From the NCBI RefSeq assembly GCF_900116605.1, contig NZ_FPBC01000001.1:909987-973986 (forward strand): a stretch of 64,000 nt of DNA, read 5' to 3'. This document shows positions 55,128-63,694 of the stretch, one piece after another (position 1 is the stretch's first letter; every line of letters begins with the position of its first letter). The translations under genes and the position numbers were made by a program. The notes beneath the pieces were generated by a model. It made no database searches and had not been told where the DNA came from. It saw only the letters and a list, made by a program, of their open reading frames with translations. Origin of the DNA: Pseudomonas marincola. Its GTDB lineage: Bacteria; Pseudomonadota; Gammaproteobacteria; Pseudomonadales; Pseudomonadaceae.

Positions 55128-55697
55128 ATGCACACCATAGAGCTTGCAGCGGCGCTGCTGACCATCGACATGCAACAGGGCATTCAGCGCCTGCCAACAC
55201 CGCGCAACAATCCGCAGGCCGAGCGCCATATTGCCCAATTGCAGCAGCATTGGCGGGCACAAGGTTGGCCACTGGTGCATATCCGCCATATCTCCGTGGA
55301 TGCGGATTCGGTATTCGCGCCCGGCCAGTCGGGCGCGGCCTTTCAACCCGAACTGGCGCCACAGGCGGGCGAGGCAGTGTTCGAGAAGAATGTGACCGAT
55401 GCGTTTTGTCACAGCGCACTTGAACGCTGGCTGCATGTACGCGGCATTGCCAAGGTGGTTATTGTCGGGGTTGCCAGCGAGAACTCGGTGGAAGCCACTG
55501 CGCGTACAGCCAGCAACCTGGGCTTTGCCACGGTGGTGGTGCCAGATGCCTGCTATACCTTTGGCAAGACAGATTTCGCAGGTATTTCGCGCAGCGCCGA
55601 AGACGTACACAACATGGCCATGGCCAACCTGCGTGACGAATATGCACAGCTGCATTGCACCGCCGAACTGTTCAAGCAGATGTCGCGCTTGGGTTAG
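55128..55697 (+). CDS. Isochorismatase-family cysteine hydrolase
   Basis: 189 residues. The catalytic triad of the family is visible as D17-M-Q (LLTIDMQQGIQ), the Lys in VFEKNVTDAF and the Cys position in VIVGVASENSVEATARTASNLGFATVVV. In the last motif the usual catalytic Cys (GVxxxxCV) reads GVASENSVE, with Ser where Cys is expected; this could alter or abolish the usual activity. A GGGAGG site precedes the ATG. Substrate unknown. Confidence 0.8.
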   Translation: MHTIELAAALLTIDMQQGIQRLPTPRNNPQAERHIAQLQQHWRAQGWPLVHIRHISVDADSVFAPGQSGAAFQPELAPQAGEAVFEKNVTDAFCHSALERWLHVRGIAKVVIVGVASENSVEATARTASNLGFATVVVPDACYTFGKTDFAGISRSAEDVHNMAMANLRDEYAQLHCTAELFKQMSRLG

Positions 55698-55749
55698 CCC
55701 ATCTCAATCGGCTAGAGTGACGGCCTGTTTTCCCAGACGATAATTGTCC

Positions 55750-56409
55750 ATGAATAGCATCCAGGTCCTGCGTGACGCTTGGTACTTTTTCCGCAACAAC
55801 CTGTCGGCGATTGCACGCCTGTGCCTGCCGCTGATTGTGCTTGAGTCACTGGCCCAACAACTGCTCAGCCAGGCAGTCGGGCCGGACACGCAAGCGCCTT
55901 ACAGCTTGCTGATCGGGCTGATTTTTTACCCGATTTATACGGGCGCGCTGATCCTCTTTCTGGATGCGCGCAGCAATGGTCAGGCGCCTGCTGCCCGCGA
56001 CCTGATCGCCACCAGCCTGAGGTTCTGGCCGCAACTGGCCTTACTGACCGGGCTGAGCACCCTTGCCATTTTGCTCGGCGCCTCGCTGTTCGTGCTGCCG
56101 GGCTTGTGGATCATGATCAAGCTGGCCTTTGCCGAATACCTGCTGGTATTGCGCGGGCTTACCCCGCTCAAAGCCCTGCATGAGAGTTTTGAGCAGACGC
56201 GTGGCGCGTTCTGGCAGATTCTCACCTGTGTGCTGTGCGTGATGGTGCCGTTGTGGTCGTTGGACTTGCTGATACAGGGCAATGAGCCGGGCAGCAATAT
56301 GCTGCTCAATGTGGCGATGGACAGTGGCAACGGCTTTTTGCAGTTGTTTGCCAGCGTGGTGCTGTTTCGCCTGTTTATGCTCAACACGCCGCAACCGGCC
56401 GAGGACTAA
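55750..56409 (+). CDS. YciC-family inner-membrane protein
   Basis: 219 residues with five to six membrane segments (starting near LCLPLIVLESLAQQLL, LLIGLIFYPIYTGALILFLD, LALLTGLSTLAILLGASLFVLPGLWI). The first residues MNSIQVLRDAWYFFRNNLSAIARL are the UPF0259/YciC N-terminus. Function unknown. ATG at 55750; an in-frame TTG at 55744 is not used. A 53-base gap separates it from the hydrolase gene. Confidence 0.85.
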   Translation: MNSIQVLRDAWYFFRNNLSAIARLCLPLIVLESLAQQLLSQAVGPDTQAPYSLLIGLIFYPIYTGALILFLDARSNGQAPAARDLIATSLRFWPQLALLTGLSTLAILLGASLFVLPGLWIMIKLAFAEYLLVLRGLTPLKALHESFEQTRGAFWQILTCVLCVMVPLWSLDLLIQGNEPGSNMLLNVAMDSGNGFLQLFASVVLFRLFMLNTPQPAED

Positions 56410-56418
56410 TCTGGCGGG

Positions 56419-57162
56419 TTACTCCACCTGAGCGTGATAGCGCTCGGCCGCTTGAGTGACCCAGCCCTCCTCGCGCAATTGCTGCAACGCGGCACTGAGC
56501 GCATCGAAGGTCTGAGGATTCAGACGCTTGCGCGAGAAACCCAGGTACAAATGCGTCGGCGACTCAGGTCGATACGCAGCCTTGGCGGCGACTTGACGCC
56601 AAGCGGTATCACGCAGTTCATAGTCGACCTGACAATCCGTGCCGATCAATAGCTGAATCCGTCCGCGCTTGAGCATTTCCAGCAACTGCTTCTCGCTGTT
56701 GACCGCGACCTTGTTCAGGCTGGTATCCGAGTCGAAGGGCTCGAAATAAGCCGACCCCTGTACATAGCCGATTTTCAGCCCCTTGAGTTGGCCGTATGTG
56801 TTGATATCCATCGCCCTTGAGGGCTTGGCGTAAAAACGCGCTGAGCAGGCGTAATACGGTTTGTCGCTGTACTGGACATAGGTTTCGCGGGCTGGGGTTT
56901 TGGCTAATCCGGTCATCATGTCTGCCGAGCCGCTTTCCAGTGCGGCCAGCCCTCGCGCCCAAGGTGCGCGAATAATCTCAAAGCGGATGCCAGTGCGCTC
57001 GGTCAGCTTTTCCAGCAGGTCTATATCCAGCCCTTGCAGCTTGTCGGGGCCGACAGCGATACGAAACGGCGGCCAGACATCGGTCATTACCCGCAATTTC
57101 AGTGGTTCTGCGCCAAGTGCAACAGTGGATAAAAACAGGCTGGCGAGCAGCGCCCAGCGCAT
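56419..57162 (-). CDS. Extracellular solute-binding protein (family 3-like), sensor or stand-alone
   Basis: 247 residues. Signal peptide ends near TVALGA|EP, then LKLRVMTDVWPPFRI, LQGLDIDLLEKLTERTGIRFEIIRAPWARGL and LLIGTDCQVDYEL, the typical two-lobed SBP_bac_3 order. The ATG at 57162 overlaps the stop of the SDR gene by one base (TGATG). No permease genes are nearby, so it may act with an unlinked transporter, or be an accessory sensor. Confidence 0.82.
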   Translation of the reverse strand: MRWALLASLFLSTVALGAEPLKLRVMTDVWPPFRIAVGPDKLQGLDIDLLEKLTERTGIRFEIIRAPWARGLAALESGSADMMTGLAKTPARETYVQYSDKPYYACSARFYAKPSRAMDINTYGQLKGLKIGYVQGSAYFEPFDSDTSLNKVAVNSEKQLLEMLKRGRIQLLIGTDCQVDYELRDTAWRQVAAKAAYRPESPTHLYLGFSRKRLNPQTFDALSAALQQLREEGWVTQAAERYHAQVE

Positions 57163-58007
57163 CAACCGGGCTCGCCTTCAGAGGGCTTCATGCCAGACAA
57201 ACGCGGGAGCAGCACCCGCTCGAACACGCGCGGGAAGAATCTCGCCAGCACCCGCGCACGCCAATCGACATTAGACAACACCAGCAATCGCCGCCGTTTC
57301 AGCGCACCGCTGTAAATCGCCTCGGCAACGTCTTGCGGCGATGCCACCTTGCCCATCGCCAATGGCGGCTGCGCGGCGACAGAGCCATCGCCGACCAAGG
57401 CATTCTTGCGCAAATCAGTTGCGGTAAATCCGGGACACACCAGCATCACATTGACCCCGGAGCCCTTGAGTTCATAGCGCAGGGTTTCGAACAGGCCGTG
57501 CAGCGCATGCTTGCTGGCGTTGTAGGCACTGCGATAAAGCAACGGGGCGAAGCCCGACAAGGAGCTGAGGACGATAATCTGCCCGCTTCTGGCGATGATG
57601 CTGGGCAGCGCCGCTTGCGTGCAATGCACCGCGCCGAAGTAGTTAACCGCCATAACCCGCTGGAAAACGCTCAAATCGGTGTCGGTGAAACTGCTGCGAT
57701 GCGTAACCCCGGCGTTATTGACCAACACATCAATCCCGCCAAAGCGCTCAACGGCCAGCGCCACTGCGGCGGTGACAGCTTCAGCATCGGCCACATCGCA
57801 ACACAGCCCAAGCGCTTCGGCATTGTGATGATCCGCCAGGTGCTGCACCAGGCTGTCGAGCGCCTCGCGCTGCAGATCAAGAATCACCAGCCGGGCACCG
57901 GCCTGCGCCAGTCGCACGGCCAGAGCGCGGCCAATCCCGGCGCAACCACCACTGATCATCACAACCTTGCGGTCAAAGACTTTGCTGGCGAAGACTTTGC
58001 GGTGCAT
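57162..58007 (-). CDS. Short-chain dehydrogenase/reductase
   Basis: 281 residues. NAD(P)-binding MISGGCAGIGRALAVRLAQAG (with GGCAGIG in place of GASxGIG), NNAG in VLVNNAGVTHRS, catalytic Ser in VLSSLSGFAPLLYRSAYNASKHALHGL with the YNASK pair. C-terminal part is hydrophobic (RARVLARFFPRVFERVLLPRLSG), as in membrane-associated DltE/retinol-type SDRs. GAGG 7 bases upstream supports the ATG. Confidence 0.88.
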   Translation of the reverse strand: MHRKVFASKVFDRKVVMISGGCAGIGRALAVRLAQAGARLVILDLQREALDSLVQHLADHHNAEALGLCCDVADAEAVTAAVALAVERFGGIDVLVNNAGVTHRSSFTDTDLSVFQRVMAVNYFGAVHCTQAALPSIIARSGQIIVLSSLSGFAPLLYRSAYNASKHALHGLFETLRYELKGSGVNVMLVCPGFTATDLRKNALVGDGSVAAQPPLAMGKVASPQDVAEAIYSGALKRRRLLVLSNVDWRARVLARFFPRVFERVLLPRLSGMKPSEGEPG

Positions 58008-58264
58008 AGCTGCCCCTCGGCGGTTACGACTGTTGTTTGGCTGACACTAAAACCAATCGCGCAAGTCGCGCAACCAATAGCTGCATCGATGGCCGGGAAT
58101 CTGTGACGAAAGCGCATTTCAGCGCCAAAAACGCAGCGCGCAGCTGGCCGAATCTGCGACTTGAGCAGCATGCCTAATGGTCAAGTTAGCGCATCAGCCA
58201 CAGCGCAGCAGATCAACTGCAGTCTTTAAGTCGACATGCCTGCAGGCAATCAGTCATCGCCCGG

Positions 58265-60802
58265 TCACTTGCGCGGTTTGGCTCGCGCCGTGGGTTCGGC
58301 AACCAGCGGATCATCTGGCCAGTAATGTTTTGGGTAGCGACCCTTGAGGTCTTTTTTAACCTCGGCATAGGTACTGGCCCAGAAGTTGGCAAGGTCCTGA
58401 GTGACCTGCACAGGCCTGCGCGCTGGCGACAGCAAATGCAATTTAACCACCTGCCTGCCACCGGCAATTCGCGGGGTATCACTCAGGCCGAATAACTCCT
58501 GTAAACGCACCGCCAGCACGGGCGGCTGCTCGCTGTAATCAATGCGGATATTCGAGCCGGAAGGCACCGCGAGGGTTTTCGGTGCAAGTTCCTCAAGGCG
58601 TTGTGGCAACGGCCAGGGCAGTAAGGTCTGGAGCATGTTGTGCAGCTCCAGATTGGCGAAGTGGCTGAGCCGGTTAACCTTGCCCAGATACGGCCCAAGC
58701 CATTCGGGCATGCGCTCAAGCAATGCGGCATCGCTGACATCCGGCCACTCGCTCTGCCCGTTGGCCTCCAACTCAAGCGAGCGTAGCAGCGCAATTCGTG
58801 CCTGCCATTGGCGAAGCTCCGGCGTCCACGGCAAGAGTTCCAGACCTTTGCGGCGAACCAGATTGATCAGCGCATCAGTTCGGGCTTGCGGGTCGAGCGC
58901 CGTCAGCGGCTCACGCGACACTACCAGCTCGCCAATCCGCGCCTGCCGCTCGGCGCGCAGCAGCCCTTCGCGCTCATCCCAGTCCAGCACATCGTGCTGG
59001 CTCACCAACTCACTGAGTTCGCGCTCGAACAATTGTTCATCCAACTCGGCTGCCAGATAGATGCGCTCTTCGCGCTGGCCCTGGCGGCTGCCAAGATCGG
59101 CGATGACCAGCCAGCTATGCTTCATCAACGCATCGGGCTCACTGAACAGCGCAGCACGCCCATTGGCCAGACGATACTCAGCCCCCGCCTCGCGGCGCTG
59201 GCGGGCGATTCGGTCGGGATAGGCAAATGCCAACAACGCGCCCAGCCAGCGCGGGTGCTCAGGATCAGCCGGGGGATTGACCGCCGCGCGCCGCTGCAAG
59301 AAGCCATGAAACTGTCGCGCCAGTTGCCGCGCACGACTAACGCCGCCCTGCGCGCCTCGCGCTGCACGCATCTCGCCAGTGAGCAAAGCCAGCCGACTGT
59401 GCAAATCGGCCCCCGCGCCACGCAAAATATCGCGTTCACCGAGCAGCGCCGCCACATCACACGCCAGCTTGGCCAATCCCAGTGCATGCCCACGCAACAG
59501 TAAATGGGCAATTCGCGGGTGCGCCGGCAGTTCGGCCATGGCTTGGCCCTGCGCCGTCAGCACGCCGCTCGCATCCAACGCATCAAGGCGCTGGAGCAGG
59601 TCGAGTGCTTGCGCGTACGCTGCCGCTGGCGGCGGGTCCAGCCATACCAGCTCATCCGGCGTTACGCCCCAACGCACCAGTTGCAGGGCTACGCCTGCGA
59701 GATCGGCCTGAACGATTTCTGCCGCTGAATACGCCGCCAACTGTTCGTGTTGCGCCTGCGACCACAACCGATAACACGCGCCGGGCTCAAGACGGCCAGC
59801 ACGCCCTGCGCGCTGAGTGGCCGAGGCTCGCGAAATTCGCTGCGTTTGCAGGCGCGTCATGCCGCTGCCCGGATCGAACACCGGAACCCGTGCAAGCCCT
59901 GCATCAACAACCACGCGAACACCCTCAATGGTCAGGCTGGTCTCTGCAATATTGGTTGCCAGCACGACCTTACGCTGCCCGTTCGGGGCGGGCTCGATGG
60001 CGGCACGCTGGGCACTCAGATCCAATTCTCCGTGCAGCGGGCACACACGAATGTCTGTCTGCCCGGCCAGTGCTTGTTCCAGCTGCTCGCAAACCCGGCG
60101 TATCTCGGCCTGTCCCGGCAGAAAAACCAACACGCTGCCGGCCTCGTCAGTGAGCGCCTGCAACACGGTCTGCACCACCTTGGGTTCCAGCCATTCACCA
60201 GGCTGCGTGGCTTGCCCCCAACGAATATCCACAGGGAACATGCGCCCCTCGCTGCGCAGCACCGGCGCATTGTCGAGCACACTGGCCAGTCGCTCACCTT
60301 CGAGCGTGGCGGACATTAGCAGCACTTTTAGCGCGGGCTCGCCACTGTCTGCACCGCGGAACATCGAACGCCCGTTAAGCGTTAATGCCAGTGCCAGATC
60401 AGCATCGAGACTGCGCTCATGAAATTCGTCGAATATCACCAGGCCGACGCCTTCCAGCGCCGGATCATCTTGCAGACGCCGCGCCAGAATGCCTTCGGTG
60501 ACCACCTCGATGCGCGTGCGCGGCCCCACTTTGCTGTCGAGGCGGATGCGGTAACCGACCGTTTCGCCCACCGCCTCACCCAACTCGCTGGCTAAACGCT
60601 CCGCCGCTGCCCGCGCGGCCAAACGCCTAGGTTCAAGCATGATGATGGTTTGCCCTTGCAGCCAGGGCTCAGCCAAAACAGCCAAAGGCACCCGCGTGGT
60701 TTTACCCGCGCCGGGCGGCGCCTCAAGTACCACTTCGTGGCGCTCACGCAGTGCCTGACAAAGGCTCGGCAGCAGGTCATCAATAGGCAGCGGCAGGGGC
60801 AT
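58265..60802 (-). CDS. hrpB: ATP-dependent DEAH-box helicase HrpB
   Basis: 845 residues, the usual HrpB length. N-terminal LEAPPGAGKTTRVPLAV (Walker A), FDEFHERSLDADLALAL (DEFH variant Walker B), SATL, the GRAGRLEPG part of motif VI and the HrpB-specific C-terminal domain from about residue 470. It is believed to act on RNA or RNA-protein complexes; its targets are unclear. Monocistronic, about 250 bases after the SDR promoter. Confidence 0.96.
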   Translation of the reverse strand: MPLPLPIDDLLPSLCQALRERHEVVLEAPPGAGKTTRVPLAVLAEPWLQGQTIIMLEPRRLAARAAAERLASELGEAVGETVGYRIRLDSKVGPRTRIEVVTEGILARRLQDDPALEGVGLVIFDEFHERSLDADLALALTLNGRSMFRGADSGEPALKVLLMSATLEGERLASVLDNAPVLRSEGRMFPVDIRWGQATQPGEWLEPKVVQTVLQALTDEAGSVLVFLPGQAEIRRVCEQLEQALAGQTDIRVCPLHGELDLSAQRAAIEPAPNGQRKVVLATNIAETSLTIEGVRVVVDAGLARVPVFDPGSGMTRLQTQRISRASATQRAGRAGRLEPGACYRLWSQAQHEQLAAYSAAEIVQADLAGVALQLVRWGVTPDELVWLDPPPAAAYAQALDLLQRLDALDASGVLTAQGQAMAELPAHPRIAHLLLRGHALGLAKLACDVAALLGERDILRGAGADLHSRLALLTGEMRAARGAQGGVSRARQLARQFHGFLQRRAAVNPPADPEHPRWLGALLAFAYPDRIARQRREAGAEYRLANGRAALFSEPDALMKHSWLVIADLGSRQGQREERIYLAAELDEQLFERELSELVSQHDVLDWDEREGLLRAERQARIGELVVSREPLTALDPQARTDALINLVRRKGLELLPWTPELRQWQARIALLRSLELEANGQSEWPDVSDAALLERMPEWLGPYLGKVNRLSHFANLELHNMLQTLLPWPLPQRLEELAPKTLAVPSGSNIRIDYSEQPPVLAVRLQELFGLSDTPRIAGGRQVVKLHLLSPARRPVQVTQDLANFWASTYAEVKKDLKGRYPKHYWPDDPLVAEPTARAKPRK

Positions 60803-60942
60803 GGCAACTCCAATCTGGGGCGGCGATTATAACGGTTAATCGGCCCACAGTTTTTGCCGTATTGCTGCGCCACACCTACAATCCAGAAGCGTAGTGGGCC
60901 TACCCTTGGTATAGTTTCGCAACTTTTATCAGGAGATTTTGA

Positions 60943-61362
60943 ATGCGTACGTCTACCCGTTTTATTGGCGGTGCTCTGGCTCTCTCCTTAATGACTCAGC
61001 TTGCTGCCTGCGGCACGTTGTTCTATCCGGATCGCCGTGGCCAGATTTCGGGCAAAGTGGACCCGGTTATTGTGGCGCTGGATGCCATCGGCATTCTGTT
61101 CTACGTGATTCCGGGGCTGATCGCGTTTGGTGTCGACTTTGCGACCGGCGCGATTTACCTGCCTAACGGCAAGACTGCTCAGGTCGATCCGGAGCAACTG
61201 CGTGGCGTGCTAGACGCTAACGGTGAAGTGGATCGCGCGGCCCTCAAGGCGCTGATCGAGACGCAAACCGGCACCAGCCTGCCGCTGGATGATCCGCGTC
61301 TGATCCAGAAAAGTGGCTCGATCCAGCAACTGGCCGCTTACGGCCTCGTTCCTGCTGCCTGA
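60943..61362 (+). CDS. Lipoprotein of unknown function
   Basis: 139 residues. Lipobox LAAC after a signal (LALSLMTQLAAC23). The mature part has GTLFYPDRRGQISGKVDPVIV and a hydrophobic helix (ALDAIGILFYVIPGLIAFGVDFATGAIYL), then a soluble C-terminal half. Similar proteins are frequently mis-annotated as polyribonucleotide nucleotidyltransferase; nothing here supports that. The AGGAG site is 8 bases before the ATG. Confidence 0.75.
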   Translation: MRTSTRFIGGALALSLMTQLAACGTLFYPDRRGQISGKVDPVIVALDAIGILFYVIPGLIAFGVDFATGAIYLPNGKTAQVDPEQLRGVLDANGEVDRAALKALIETQTGTSLPLDDPRLIQKSGSIQQLAAYGLVPAA

Positions 61363-61376
61363 TCAGAGCACGGCTA

Positions 61377-61411
61377 TTGCGCTGCCCATCCGCTCCCGGC
61401 GGGCAGCGCAA
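61377..61411 (+). terminator. Hairpin after lipoprotein gene
   Basis: An 11-bp stem TTGCGCTGCCC/GGGCAGCGCAA with a 13-base loop, 14 bases after the stop. No T tract, so termination efficiency may be moderate. Confidence 0.6.
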
Positions 61412-61581
61412 CATCGCATCCTCGATAACATCACCAACACCCCAGCACGACTTGCTTGCCGCGCTCAGCCGCACGCACTTGCCTGCCTGCCGACCGAAGC
61501 GCACCATGCAACGCTTAACGTGCGGCGTATCGAATAGCCAGCCTGCGTATTTGTTCCACTGATTCACCAAACGGAAAACAG

Positions 61582-62466
61582 ATGGCCCCTTCACCGCAAC
61601 ATGCACGCCTGATGCGCCTCGCCAGCTTCGCCGCCCTCGCCCTCGCGCTCTCATTAGCCTTGGCCAAGGCCATTGCCTGGTGGTTGAGCGGCTCGGTCAG
61701 CTTGCTGGCCGGCCTGACTGATTCGTTACTGGACGGCGCCGCATCGCTGCTCAATCTGATTGCCGTACATTACGCGTTGCGCCCCGCCGATGACGACCAC
61801 CGCTACGGCCACGGCAAAGCCGAAGCCCTCGCCGGCTTGGGGCAGGCGTTGTTCATTGGCGCGAGTGCTGTATTGGTTGGCGTGCAAGGCGTCGACCGCC
61901 TGCTCCATCCGCAACCTCTGCAAGCAGAAGCATTGGGCATCGCCGTGATGGTGTTGTCGCTGGTAATGACCATGGCGCTGCTGGTGTATCAGCGTTATGT
62001 GGTGAAACTGACCGGCTCGACGGCGATCCACGCAGACTCGCTGCATTACCGCTCGGACTTACTGCTCAACAGCAGCATTCTGCTGGCCCTGTTTATTGCC
62101 AGCTTCGGCTTTGTGCAGGTGGATGCAATCTTCGCGATCGGCATCGCCTTCTACATTCTCTGGAGCGCCATATCGATTGCCCGCGAAGCGGCAGCCGTGC
62201 TGATGGACAAAGAACTGTCACCGGAAATCAGCGAACACATGCATGAGCTGGCGTGCGCCGTACCGGGCGTGGTTGGTGCACACGACTTGCGCACACGCAT
62301 CTCCGGCACGCACTGGTTCGTGCAGCTCCACGCAGAGCTTCCGGGCAGCCTCAGCTTGTCGCAGGCGCACGCTATTTGCGATCAGGTTGAAGCGGCTATT
62401 TGCAAGGAATATCCACGCGCCGAAGTGCTGGTTCATGCCGACCCGCTGGAAGTGGTTAAGCCGTAA
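61582..62466 (+). CDS. Cation diffusion facilitator (FieF/YiiP-like)
   Basis: 294 residues. Six membrane helices, site-A ligands in GLTDSLLDGAASLLNL (DxxxD of helix 2) and HADSLHYRSDLL (HxxxD of helix 5). The HRYGHGKAEALAGL loop is the family fingerprint, and a C-terminal cytoplasmic domain with VLVHADPLEVV follows. It exports Zn(II), Fe(II) or related ions from the cytoplasm using proton exchange. The hairpin at 62459-62482 includes its stop codon. Confidence 0.93.
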   Translation: MAPSPQHARLMRLASFAALALALSLALAKAIAWWLSGSVSLLAGLTDSLLDGAASLLNLIAVHYALRPADDDHRYGHGKAEALAGLGQALFIGASAVLVGVQGVDRLLHPQPLQAEALGIAVMVLSLVMTMALLVYQRYVVKLTGSTAIHADSLHYRSDLLLNSSILLALFIASFGFVQVDAIFAIGIAFYILWSAISIAREAAAVLMDKELSPEISEHMHELACAVPGVVGAHDLRTRISGTHWFVQLHAELPGSLSLSQAHAICDQVEAAICKEYPRAEVLVHADPLEVVKP

Positions 62467-62482
62467 TCCACTGATTACGGCT
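62459..62482. terminator. Hairpin overlapping the cation exporter stop codon
   Basis: Stem AGCCGTAATC/GATTACGGCT (10 bp) with loop CACT, covering the TAA. Convergent with the DUF6515 gene, whose stop is 16 bases away; it may act on both transcripts. Confidence 0.6.
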
Positions 62483-62497
62483 CCAGCCTGCTGCACG

Positions 62498-62932
62498 TCA
62501 ACGGCGCTGATTGTCTGCCTCGACCCACGCCACAGCCGGCGCTCGCGGGGCACGCACCACCTGATATTGATGGCCCTTGCCGACCGGCTGATAAAACACG
62601 CCCGCCACCTGATAGTAACGCTCATGCCCCACTCGCACGATCTTCGCCTTGCCTGGCAGCGCATTCACGCGCAAGCCCGGCGGCGGGCTGATCAGCACAT
62701 AACGCCCAGCTTGCGGCCGATACCACTGAGTGCCAACGGTGTAATAGTCGTGACCGCCATAACGCACCTTTTGATAGCCACGCGGTAATTTGGCGATGCC
62801 CTGATGCTTGTCGCTGACGTGATGACTGGCTTCATAACGTGCCGGCTCATGCTTGTCGTGGGCCTGCACCAGTGGCGACATGCCCAGCACCAGCAACGCT
62901 GCAATCTCAATCCATGCAATCCGCTTGTTCAT
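62498..62932 (-). CDS. DUF6515-family exported protein
   Basis: 144 residues from the ATG at 62932 with GGAG 8 bases upstream. A signal peptide (ALLVLGMSPLVQA|HDKHEPA) precedes a His- and Tyr-rich mature part in which two similar units are visible: KVRYGGHDYYTVGTQWYRP and IVRVGHERYYQVAGVFYQP. This internal repeat of 'YYxVxGxxYxP' is typical of DUF6515. Function unknown; perhaps a cell-envelope or metal-binding protein. Confidence 0.8.
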   Translation of the reverse strand: MNKRIAWIEIAALLVLGMSPLVQAHDKHEPARYEASHHVSDKHQGIAKLPRGYQKVRYGGHDYYTVGTQWYRPQAGRYVLISPPPGLRVNALPGKAKIVRVGHERYYQVAGVFYQPVGKGHQYQVVRAPRAPAVAWVEADNQRR

Positions 62933-63079
62933 CGCACTCACTCCAATCTGTAGGGACGATTAGAGTGTCTATCAACGTGCGTATAGGTGCGGTCAGGCCA
63001 ATGTAAAGCAGAGGTAAATCCCAACCCGGCTGATCAACCCCAGATGGCTCGATCGCTGCGCTAAAGGGTGCCGGAGACC

Positions 63080-63694
63080 TCAGACAAAATCTTCTTCAAC
63101 CTCGCTAATACCGAAGTACTGCAAGTATGTTTTACCTTCTGCATAAGCTTTGCGGGCTAAAGCGCTTTGCTCTAATAGCTCAGCACTTGGCTTGGCGTGC
63201 TGCTCACAAGGCAGTGCTTTTGACCACTCAATTACATCTTTTGGAAAGCCTGTTCTAGGCAGCTTGTTGATCAAGTTGGAGATATGGCACGGTATTGTCC
63301 AACCGCTGCAGAACTGGATGACGACAAAACCGAAGAAGTACTTCAACCCACTGTGATACTTGCGGTAGTCGTCGCGGCAGGAATAGAAGTATTCCACGCT
63401 ACCCAGTTCAATCTGTTCATCTTCGGGCAGGGGCCTTAACAGTGCCGCTGGGCCGTGCTCCATGTAGGTGCGAATAGCCTCCCACTCACTCATGGCCTCT
63501 GCAACACTTGAGGCCGCAACGCTGACCCACAGCACATCACCGCGAGTTGCATCGCGCAAACCTATCTTGAGCAAGAACCGGGGAATGACTGCATATTCGG
63601 TGATTGTTTCGTCCACCGACACGCAGGCAATGACTTCTTCCCACGGCACGAATCGAGCGCGCTGACCTTGTAGTGGTCTAATGAAACCGGACAC
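63080..63694 (-). pseudogene. Unrecognised protein gene whose 5' end is replaced by an insertion sequence
   Basis: A long open frame continues into the left end of an IS. The start codon available (GTG at 63694) and the first 6-8 codons (VSGFIRPL) lie inside IS DNA; true gene sequence begins near GQRARFVPWEEVIACVS (about 63667 and down). The N-terminus of the native protein is missing and none of its promoter remains. The remaining 195-200 residues have no family I know; FVGFVV-like hydrophobic parts and CSGWTIPCHISNL are noted. The frame is otherwise intact, so a hybrid protein could be made from an IS-borne start. Confidence 0.6.

Noticed and set aside
60943..61362. Polyribonucleotide nucleotidyltransferase (a frequent automatic label for such proteins)
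   Set aside because: The protein is a 139-residue lipoprotein with no KH, S1 or RNase PH domain.
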